A model generated the notes under the pieces. The model had not been told where the DNA came from and made no database searches. It worked only from the letters and a program-made list of their open reading frames with translations. The translations under genes and the position numbers were made by a program. Below, one piece after another: positions 44,631 through 56,600 of a DNA stretch of 64,000 nucleotides. How positions within the stretch are numbered: position 1 is the first letter of the stretch; each line of letters starts with the position of its first letter. The DNA comes from Nemertoderma westbladi (Eukaryota > Xenacoelomorpha > Nemertodermatida > Nemertodermatidae). The stretch lies in contig JAUCBJ010003513.1 in the NCBI GenBank assembly GCA_032718475.1, forward strand, positions 1 to 64,000, given 5' to 3'.

Positions 44631-47600
44631 CTGAAAATAAGTAAATGTAAAAGTTTATAATGTGATATTATTATTATTCAAATACTTATTACAGCTTGTA
44701 ACACCACAGCGTTCATACAAATAGATAATAGGGTTAGAACAATTTATTAATATATATGAAAATGTTACAAATAATTCTAGAACATTCCTTAACATAATAT
44801 AGGCCTGTGCGTGGTGTGGGGATCTCAGCCCCATTATCCACACATATCTTTATACGTTTACAGACTACTGTACACCCATAACTTATTTATTTCCCGTGTC
44901 AGTTATAACTCATGGGTTAACAAGTTTTTTCTGGCGTCGTTGATTTAGGATAATGTTTTTTACGTCACTATAGTTACGTTTATGTTGCGTTTAACAAACG
45001 TCAGTTTTTTTAAAGTCAATTTTTTTTATAAACGTTATAATTTCAAATTATTGTATTTGAATTGTCGCACAGCCTATCAAGTCTCTCATTGTACCGAGTA
45101 CCAAGGAAGCTTACGATTTTAACCAATCAATTAATTTATTACCTGACTCATCGGTATTACGAAAGTGGTTCTCTTTGCTAGGATGACCTTGGATAACATC
45201 CACACAAATATAACGTAAGCGGCATTCTCGAAGTCGGTAATCTGGATCTCCATTGGTCTGAACTCAACTCTCCAACCATCTCGGGAATCCATCGAGGGAG
45301 GTTTCAACCTCAAAGTCTGCCAGTTAGTTGACTGTTTTATTAATAAAATACAAAATCATATATAAAAATAGATACTAAATAGCAATTATTAAATACAAAC
45401 GAGACATTTCATTTATAATTGTATTTATTTTGATATTTTAATTCATCGTATAATGTACTAATCTCCTTCTAAGTACCGGTATACTGGGTTGTGATGAGAT
45501 TGTATAACTTCGAAGGGGTGTTTGATCAAAGTGGTACCTGTATATTTAAGAAATGATCCATATCATTTAAGTCGTCCTGTATGAGTTTATCTTTGTAGAC
45601 TACTATTGGGTCGCGGATGAATAAATGGGCGATGTGCTGCGCCATCAAGCGATCAATTCCGGCTGTTAGCATCTGCTGATAATACCTGTAAGGGTTGGGA
45701 AAGATGCAGGAATACAAAGACATCTAACTACTCATGTAAGTAGGCCTACTGTATGTATCTGATTGCTTTTGATTATGTTTTTACCTAGTTAGACAGAAGA
45801 GTGCAACGAATTGTAATGAACCCAAAAGAATAAGTAAAACGTATGGGACCTTCGGGCTGCACAGCACATGGATAGCTGGTTATCTGCATGTTCTATATTT
45901 GGATCTTACAAATTAGCAGTAATCATCATAGAGTTGCGACATTTTTATAAAAATGTCGCGCAGTTTTATCGGCTATTATAGTAACCACGCATTGATCGTC
46001 TTCCCTTCCCTTCCGTACACGTGTCCTCTATCCTTTATTGTGTACTACTGTATGCGTGTGGCACCCATAGGCTCCCATTCTGAGCACATCGCTGTATATT
46101 ATATACTCATCTACTGGTTTCATAGCAACGTGAATCTACTTACTCCAGGGATATTAGGCAACTACTAACAATATGTTTCATAAGATTAGTTACCGTGAAA
46201 TAGCTAGCTACTGAGTTTTAATGGCATAATAATAATATTCCAATTGTTTTATGATGGAAATTTGATTGACGATATTTAAATAAATTCAGTGTTTCACAAG
46301 CTCGCTATCTGGAAAGTTTTCCAATGTTTTTTTATTGCTTTGAGTTTATACTTTATATGCAGGTGAAACATTATTTATATTATATGAAACTACATTCTCT
46401 TGTTTGATTTGGCTCAAATATAGGCGTAGTCAGGGAAATTAATCTAAATATATTTATGCCAATTCTAGAATAATTCTGGTCTAGTCGATAAGAGGGTGTG
46501 CAGTAATTCAGAATATTACGGGTTTAGAATCAGTAATAAGATTTGAATTATTTGAATTAATAGTTAATCGACACATAAATAAATATAATATAATATTAAA
46601 AAATTATTATATATATAAAAAATATATAAAAATATTATTATATATACAATATTATAAATAAATATATAATAAATAAATTTTATAAAGAAATACTACAGTG
46701 AGGCTGAAGGTTTATATTATTGTGTCGCCTAACTAAGTGTAACCTCTTTATGTACATTAATATATCGTTTAGTCAGAAAACCATAGATCGAACATATATT
46801 TCGGGATGAAGTTAATAATTATAGTTTGGTCGGTTCTACTACTAGTTTTACTTTCACTATCGGAAACTAGTTGTAAGGACACCGGTGGCGTTTCAGACGA
46901 AGATACAATGTCGCCCAGCAACGAAGCAGCGGGCACGGAAGGTAGTGATGGGGACAAGGGCAAAGAGTACGGAGCTTTTTGCAAGTATTGCAAGTACTGC
47001 AAACATTGCAAGAGTTGCGATATTGAGTGCGTGGATTGCGATGCGGAGGCTATTCCAGGCGCCCCCAAGCGGAAGTGCCCGGTAACCTGCAAGTACTGCT
47101 CGTACTGCAGACTGTGTTCGTTCTGTAATACCGTTTGCGACTCAGACGGTACCTTGGCGCGGTGGACCGCGATGGCGGCAGCCGCCGCCGCTAGTCTGAT
47201 GCCCGCAGAAGATATCGAGAAAGATCTCCAAACCATCAAAGAGTATCTCTAGGAGAAAAGTGAAGGAACTGCTGATGGGAGGAATGGTTTCATACATAAA
47301 CTGGTAGAATTTATTTCAAGATGCTGTATTACCTGACTATTGTATTACTTATTAAGTGCAATTAATAGACGTTCAACAATCCTCTGATTTATAATTTGTA
47401 TTAAATTAAATATATTAACATTCAATTCAACACCGTAAGAATAATATCGATGTAGAAGGCCGATACCAGCTGGTGAGATTCAAATAGAAGAATCATAAAA
47501 CAGGGACTTTAATTGGCCAATTATGAAAATAACCAAAATTAAAAACGTGTGTATGAATAATGGGTAATGGTGAAAAATATCGAGACTTGAAAAATATCGA

Positions 47601-50600
47601 GAGTAAAAATAACGAGAGTAAAAATATCGAGAGTAAAAATAACGAGTGTTGAAAATTAACGTGATTAAAAAATATCGAGAGTAAAAATAACGCGAGATGA
47701 AAAATATCGAAAATAACGAGTGTTGAAAAATATCGAGTGTTGAAAAATATCGAGAGTAAAAATATCGAGTGTTGAAAAATATCGAGAGTAAAAATATCGA
47801 GTGTTGAAAAATATCGAGAGTAAAAATATCGAGTGTTAAAAAATATCGAGAGTAAAAATATCGAGTGTTGAAAAATATCGAAAGTAAAAATATCGAGTGT
47901 TGAAAAATATCGAGAGTAAAAATATCGAGTGTTGAAAAATATCGAGAGTAAAAATATCGAGAGTAAAAATAACGAGTGTTGAAAATATCGAGTGTTGAAA
48001 AATATCAAGTGTTGAAAAATATCGAGAGTAAAAATATTGCATTTTGCTTGAGCATTTTATTTAGAATTATGGAACAATATTGCAGTGCATGGGTTACAAC
48101 AGTGCAAGTGAATAGCATTATGTAATACACCTTGGGTACCCATTTACCAGATTTATTATACTAGCTAGTTTTTGCTATTTTTTAAATAAATATTATAAAA
48201 GACGTGCTAGCTATAAATTTTGATAAATATTATAAATATTGTTAAATATTATATTAGAACACGTACTGTATAAGCTACCAAATGTTGATAAATATTGTTG
48301 TTCTAGAACATTTTTAGTAAAAAAATTATCATACAACCCTTATTTTAAAAAATTTTTACTATCGATATTTTTACTCTCGATATTTTTCAACACTCGATAT
48401 TTTTCAACACTCGATATTTTTACTCTCGATATTTTTCAACACTCGATATTTTTACTCTCGATATTTTTCAACACTCGATATTTTTACTCTCGATATTTTT
48501 CAACACTCGATATTTTTACTCTCGATATTTTTCAACACTCGATATTTTTACTCTCGATATTTTTACTCTCGATATTTTTCAACACTCGGTATTTTTACTC
48601 TCGATATTTTTACCCTCGATATTTTTACTCTCGATATTTTTTGAACTCTCGATATTATCGTTATTTTTCAACACTCGATGTTTTTACTCGCGTTATTTTT
48701 ACTCTCGATATTTTTCATGTCTCGATATTTTTCAATATAACCGAATAATGAGTTTACTTCTAAGATAATTCATCGCCCAGGTTACGGGAGCAATCATAGT
48801 AATATAATTTGAATAGTTGACGCATAGTTGATTACTGCTTGATAAAGGCCTGTTGACTGAAATATAGCATTATTATTATTATAAACCGATTACGTGATAT
48901 AGACCACATTAAACTTATATTACAATAATGAGTTTAATCCACGATTTAGTATAATATAATTAATACCTACAGTAATTTACCTTTCATTAATAAGCAATGG
49001 AATGTCATTATAAGTTGACCCTTCTTCAGATAAATAACTGTTGTTACAACCACAGCGACTGTTTGGTATAACAAATCGATCTTCTGACAAGGGTTCTAGC
49101 TCCCTCTCCTTCATCATAAAAAACAATAAAGAATAGGCCTACTTATATAAATAATATAAATAAATGTAGATTAATTCTTCAGTAAAGTTATTAAAGGTCC
49201 CACCTCGATGTAGTGGTTGCATTGAATTCACATCTCTCGGAGGTCGTGGGTTCAACCAACACATGGGCCTGGGCAGTTTTCGTTTTAGCGGCCGAAGAAA
49301 TTTTAGTTTAAAAATTTCACTTTAAAAACGTTTAAAATTGTATTCGACCACATGAACGGGAGGAGGGGGGGGGGGGGGGGGGGGGGGGGGTGTGGGGGGT
49401 AAATCGTTTTCATTGAATGGAAAACTCTAAACACAACAGCGTATTCCGGATGATTCCGGAATAACGCAGTATTTCACATTATTCGTTAATATAAAGCCTC
49501 CATATATAGTAATAGGCCGCCTACCTGCGGAGTTCTGTCATCCACTCCATCTACGAATACATTCCATCTCGAGTCTGTGTCAGCCAGGTAGCCCTTCCAT
49601 ACAGGTGAGCCGGCGCTCAGCGCCAACATTATGGGGCACAGCGGTAGCAGTTGGTCGTAAAGAAACCGAGCTTCCGTCAAACTGGGAGTCTGGAAAGTGG
49701 CCTAGGTCAGAAAAATAGAGTACCGTAGTGTTACCCCCCATTTCTGTTACCCACCCCCCCCCCCCCCCCCCCGTCACCGATAATGATTCCTGATAGTAAC
49801 CATTTTCGTTACCAATTGGGGGAAATGAGCAGGTTACAGAGACGGATTTTTCTAACCAAAACAAAATACGATGTTGTTACCAATTGAGGGGAAAGAGCAG
49901 GTTGCAGAGCCGGCTTTTTCTAACCAAAACAAAAAACAATGTGGTAGGTTACAGAGACGGATTTTTCTAACCAAAATACTAAACGATTTTGTTACAAATT
50001 GAGGGGAAGGAGCAGGTTACACAGCCGGCTTTTTCTAACCAAAACAATAAACGATGTTGTTAACAATATCGTATATAGAAATATATTTTTGTTCCTTATA
50101 AATGCAATGTCTACTGCCTAGGCCTGTATAATAATTTGTAGGGAGATAAAATAACACGAACATGAGTGATAGTGACAATTAATACAAAGGAACATGTATT
50201 GAGAAAATAAAAACATGACTAGCCTTGGGCATATTCGAGTATTTTATTTTCTAAACAGATAATATAAGTGAATTAAGCGCATTTACCTGTAAACAACAAT
50301 TTCCCGCGGCTATACCAAATGAATCCATATATATGTGATCCTCTCTGCAACGTGGGTGATCTTCTCCAAGGTCAGGATCTATGAATGGGCTTGGAGTTTG
50401 TTCATCTTTATATATTGGCACCTAAAATAATGTTGATTAATACATGTGCGATACCGGTATAGGTACAGTAGTAAAATACTCTGTTGATGTTTCATAGTAC
50501 AAGCCATTTTGCTGTACCTATAGGAACAGTATATTTTCTTCCATTAAATGTTACTTTAGCCGATCGCGACCTCTCAATCCTTAACGAAGCAGCTACCCAC

Positions 50601-53600
50601 CTGTATGTTAATGTTATCCTCTCTCCGCTTTCGTGCGTTGCTTTGCATCAATGTAAACCTCGGGTGACTCTGACAAATCGCCTCGTCTGGGAACATTATA
50701 CTGTGGGATATTGATGTCTCTGGCCGTGGCAGATAATTGGGGTAGGTAAAACCCTTGCAGCCAATCAGAGGAAAGGTGGTAATCAACATATAATGTGAAT
50801 TTGTATCTAAAATATTAATTATCTCTTGGCGACGGGCAGACATACTCAATTCTGTAATAATAATATATAATGTGCTGACATGATTCAGTAAATCATAAAA
50901 TATTCGTAAAGCGTTATTGTCACTACAATTTAAATATTACGATTCTCATTGTAATAACTATTTACATACTTGTGTGTAAAGTAGCACTTACAGTGTGATG
51001 ATCCGAGTGGCTTTGTTACACGAACGAACGTTAGTGAATGAGTGAAAATAAAGCCACGAGGACCAGAACACTGTAAAATACTTTGCAACAAGTATGTATG
51101 TAATATTATTCCATAATTGTAACATTACGAAATGATTGTATATATATTATAAGTGATTAGAAACTGCACAAATTAAATTCGTTGATGTATAAAATAAATG
51201 TACAAATGACACAATTAATGTTATAAAAAAGTTAGCTTATATTTATGGTGTCGTTTGGAACCATGTTAATAGTTTATAGCTACTGGTTATTAATAGCAAT
51301 ACCCCGCGTACCGGTAGGTAATACAGTAGGCCTATCTGGCTGTCAGGCAATAATTATAAATGGAAATACCATCTTCGTCGAATACATACCTCGTATGGTA
51401 AGGCGTTATTCTAACCAAAACAATAAATTCTGTAAATTTCAATCGTTGTCATTGAATGGGATTATTTTGAATGCATCCAGAGACCCCCTAGCCGCCCTAC
51501 AAGAAGCTGTTATATCGCCGCAAACATTTAATGAGAGCAGAACGTAAGTATGGGGTACGTGATTTTATTCGCCCTCCAAGGTTGAGGGATCTAGGTTCGT
51601 ACGTTAGCGACTTACCGACGTTGTGTACATTCCTTATATTTCCGATCTAAGGTTCATACGTTAGCGACTTACCGATGTTGTGTACATTCCTTATATTTCC
51701 GATCTAAGGTTCATACGTTAGCGACTTACCGATGTTGTGTACATTCCTTATATTTCCGATCTAGGTTCGTACGTTAGCGACTTACCGATGTTGTGTACAT
51801 TCCTTATATTTCCGATCTAAGGTTCATGTGACGGGATCTACGGATCCCGGTTTATCCGTTGGGTTTTCTATCCACGCGTCCCCGCCGTGTGTGAAAGGTA
51901 AAAGAGTTCTGATGTTCGGTAATATGCATAAAGGTATAATAGTCTGAGATATATAGCAGTATAGTATAGTATGACACAACAGGTAATATATAATGGCGGT
52001 AGCGGACGGTGACAGAAGTCCCCGTTCCACCCTACTGATCCGACTGAGTAAACTGAACTGATATGATTACAGGTTACTGGTTATATTGCACGGTGGCCTT
52101 ATTGCTACTCAATCGATGCCTTTCCCCCCTCTGATTGGTTGATATCCCTGTTGGCACCCTTTGGAGTGTTTCCCTTCACTCCCTGTGTTCTCTCTCGGTT
52201 AGGGGTTTGGCCCCTGACCCCTATTGTGTGTGTCTCCTTTGGGGCCTATTGTCCCCGTTTACTGGGCTGACACGAGGTTGATTGGTAATCAACCTCGTGC
52301 TCCCAATATTGCTTTATGGCTCACTCTATGGGTTTGTGTTAGCGGAATTGGATAAGCTAACACTCCCCCCCATGCTATCTTCCCGGTAAGAAGATAGCAT
52401 CCAATTAAAGTGCGCTACAATTCCGCTGGAACTCGATCTATTATCGGGTCTGGGGTGGGGTTATTTTCTTGGAGTCGGCTTTCCAGGCCGCTCCCTATGG
52501 GTATGATGTCACTACCCTCTGGCGTCTCGTGTCGGGCCGATCGTGCGCTTCTCTCACACAATTTTTGTTTCCCCAACACTCTCGCCACTCTAACTTCGCT
52601 CTCTAACTCAACTCGCTCTCTCCCCACTCTTACACTCTCCCCACACCTGAATCGCACTCTAACTTCTCGCCAACAGCTCTTCTCACTATCTCCTCTCTAC
52701 TCTCTGCCACTCCCTAAGGCCCTGATCTCTAATGCTACCCCTGTGCTATCATACTATCTACCTTATCTAAGGTCTAACTTGCTAACTATCTAACTTCTCT
52801 AACTCTAACTAACTCCTAACTCTACTCTACTCTCTGCTAACTCTTACTACTTTTAGCTCTAACTAAAAGCCTCTAACTTTCTACTAACTCTATCTACGTG
52901 GCGCTAACGGTGCCCACAACCACAACCGGTACTACGTACCCTCTTACTAACTCTTTTCCATCTACATGGCGCTAACGGTGCCCACAACCACAACCGGTAC
53001 TACGTACCCTCTTACTAACTCTACCTCCATCTACGTGGCGCTAACGGTGCCCACAACCTCAACCGGTACTACGTACCCTCTTACTAACTCTACCTCCATC
53101 TACGTGGCGCTAACGGTGCCCACAACCACAACCGGTACTACGTACCCTCTTACTAACTCTACCTCCATCTACGTGGCGCTAACGGTGCCCACAACCTCAA
53201 CCGGTACTACGTACCCTCTTACTAACTCTACCTCCATCTACGTGGCGCTAACGGTGCCCACAACCACAACCGGTACTACGTACCCTCTTACTAACTCCTC
53301 CATCTACGTGGCGCTAACGGTGCCCACAACCACTCTACTACTGCTTCTACTCTGCTACTATCTTTCTAACTCTACTAACTCTCTACTATCTCTAACTCTA
53401 CTAGCTGGCACCCTATGTGCCCGTCTCTACCACTGTACTCTATCTACATCTCCACCTCCACTAATACCTCTATCTACGTGGCGCTTGCGGTGCCCACAAC
53501 CACTCCCTGCTACTACTTTCTACGTGGCGCTTCCGGTGCCCACAACCCCTCTCTTACTACTTTCTACGTGGCGCTTCCGGTGCCCACAACCACTCTCTCT

Positions 53601-56600
53601 TACTACTTTCTACGTGGCGCTTCCAGTGCCCACAACCACTCTCTCTTACTACTTTCTACGTGGCGCTTCCGGTGCCCACAACCCCCCTACTACTACTCGT
53701 GGCATGACAATATGCCACACTCCCTTACCCCGCCGCCTTCTAACTTACTTACTTCTACTAACTTATCTCCTGACTACTATTTACTATCTCTTCTAACTAT
53801 TATTTAATTAATTTTATTATTTATTAAATAATTATTTATATGTGGGAAGGGCGTCTCGCCCTCATTCCCACCCCCCTCAGTCCAAAATCTTGGACGACTA
53901 AACTTTCAGGTGCCCCTTCTTCCAGTAGGCACTCTCCCACTGCCCTCCTATACGTCCTCTTACTCTTCGCCACGCTCTCCCCGCCAACTCCAACTGACCA
54001 GGAATTGGCTCTCCCTCTTTCACCACCCTAAGGTTGGGTCTCTCCACCGTCTTCCTAACTAGCTCATCTCCTGGCATCAAAATGCCACCTCTCTCCTTGT
54101 TGTCTCCCGCCGGCAGAATGAATAGAAAGTGAAAGAACAGGCAGAACAGAAGGTAGAATAATAGTCCTATCCCTTTCCATCCTGCCTTCCTTCTCGACTT
54201 CCCCCTTGTCGGTATGCCTCCAAACTGGACCTGCGTCTCTTCCGGACACTCCTCTGGACACTCCTCTAGACACTCCTTCCGACACTCCTCCGGGCACTCC
54301 CCCGGAGTGTTGTCCTCCGGACACCTCGCTGTCCGCTCCGCTCCATCTCCATACCGATGCTTGTTGGGAAACCTACTCTCCTCTGCCCACTTTCTTACTG
54401 TCACCTCCCTATCTGGCTCTACTATCTCCTGCTGTTTCTCCTCTTGGTCCTCTGCGCCTGCGGTGCCTGGTAACATGCACCCTGATGTCTCTGTCACACT
54501 GCATGGGATCTTGGTTTTAACTGGGCCGCTAAGCGTCCATCCGAACGGCGTGAGGATCGCCGTCGGGTCCCGCTGCCTGTCTTCGCCGAAGACCGTCTTC
54601 ATCCTCTCATGGGCCGTCGGGCAGTCCATTCCTACTATAATGGACACCTTCCTAACGTCCACCTTTGGTATTGAGAAATCGATACCGTCCAGGAATCTGT
54701 ATTGTTCGACCTCAATGTTGGTCGGTCGCCTGGCGTTGATGTTTATCGATTCGATGACGTGGATGGGGTCGATCGTCGCCCCATAGTCGCATCCCGGTGC
54801 AATCGCTGCTATCCTGCACCGCCCCATCCTCGTCTCCAGGACCTCATCTTTACTCGAGACGGTAGTTACCGCCATTCTGTTCGGCCTCGTCTTTAGCCCT
54901 ATCTCTTCGGCCACCCAGTTCTCCACCAGCGTGAAGGCTGCTCCGCTGTCGACCAGCATTAACGTCGTTACTGATCGACCGCCCTCTCCTGATATCTTTA
55001 CTGGTACTACCCCGAGTAGTACTTTTCTCTTCTTCTCCTCTTCTGTCGTGCTTGTGGCCATTGCCTGGCCTCCAGTCTCGGACTCTCTAACTGCTGTCTC
55101 TCTACACTCTCCGGACCTGTGTCCTTCTACCACACATCGATGACATAGTCCGTTTGCGTCTGTGTAGGCTATACGATCTTGTTTGGGCAACGCTTGCCAG
55201 TGCTTACAACTCCTGGTCTTATGTGTTCCATCCCGATGTAATTGACATTCGAATCCTGGATCATAGCGTTCCCTGTATAGTCCCTCACGTATCGCGCGTA
55301 GGTTTATATGTACCGATTTAGTGTTTTGGTTGTCTGTATTCGGCCTACTGGGTATATTGGGATTATGTTTATTTATGGTGTTATTTTCTTCCTGTCCCCG
55401 CCACGGTGTGGCCCTGCTACCAGCTAACTGTGGACTAGCAGTCCCCTGTGTGGCCGCATGTGGTAGTGATTGTCCTACTCTTGAGAATGGATCCATCGGA
55501 TTATGTTCGGGTTTATGGCTTGTCCCCAAACTATCCTCGCTATAGACTGGGTCTGTTATTAATTCGGCTTCATAGTTGAGGAAGCTCGACATCTCTTCTA
55601 AGCCCGGTTCCGCACCCTTCTTCTCCCGTGTGGAGAAGGCTATCTTCCTCCACTTCCTTCGTAACCAGATCGGCAGTGCCTGCGCTATCGTGGTGATGTT
55701 GTTAGACGCGTTGAGTTCGTATGGTGCGTCTAGCGTCTTTAACACGATTAACGCCTTCTCGACCTTGTTTGCAAAGGTCCTTATGCTAACGGGATTGTCC
55801 TGTAGGCCATCTGATGTTATGCCTCTCAGGGTTTGCCGGATGATCTTGGCCGGATGCCCGTATTCCCTATCTAGCGCCCGCCATGCTGTCGTGAAGCCGC
55901 CCTCGATGCCCTGGTATTGCCTCACGATGTCGTATGCTGGGCCTCCTGTATATACTTGCAGATATTTTAGGCACTCCGCCTGCGTCAAGTTCTTACTTAA
56001 TATTTCGTTACTATACATGCGCCGAAACTGTAGATATTCTTCCGGCCTACTCCCATCGAATTTAAATGGTTCCACAGGTGGTAACTCGATCCTAGTTTTT
56101 AACGCATCGATCAATGTGGCCATTCCCATCGCTTGCGCTTCTAATGGGTTCGATGGATGTTGTATAGACTCCCCTATTGGGTGCGGTCCGTCCGTCCTAT
56201 CTGTTGTTGATTTAATTTGTTGCGTCGGATATATCATTGGGGGTAACGGCCCCCTCCATATTTCCGTGTCGCACGATCTGTTCTCGTCCAAGGGGTTCGA
56301 TGTTCTCGCTCCTATTGGGGTATATTGTTGATATTGTGATGGGGGAATGTCACCCTGTCCCCTTCCCACCGGTATGTTTAGTACTGGGGTTGATGTTAAT
56401 ATATTGGGGCCCATACATCTATCTGCAATAATCCCCCCCCCCCCCCTGGATATATGTTGTGTCCCTGGAAATTATAGTCATGCTGCTGTACCGGTACCGA
56501 TATAGGCCTATTCACTTCTTGCCTACCTACCGGTATGTACTCCGCGACTTCTGGGTTTAATCCCGTCGTCCGCGCTACCCTATCGCCTACTCTATCTCTC

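Larger units (their letters stand above)
45686..48980 (-). other. GCLC intron 6, repeat- and gene-bearing
   Basis: This 3.3-kb intron holds the nested + strand gene (46806-47252) and the left arm of an inverted minisatellite pair (about 47578-48036) with its right arm at about 48352-48737. The remainder is AT-rich, with a TA-rich microsatellite near 46590-46680. Confidence 0.8.

Noticed and set aside
46769-47239. Minus-strand frame opposite the CxxC protein
   Set aside because: No signal peptide or motif; the + strand frame has a clear architecture.
53840-53897. Extension of the protease frame into a pol gene further downstream
   Set aside because: A stop ends the frame at 53898 and the following 1.5 kb is repetitive with no RT, RNase H or integrase motifs in any minus frame I read.
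54206-56331. + strand frames over the BEL gag/protease region
   Set aside because: Antisense shadows; no family content.
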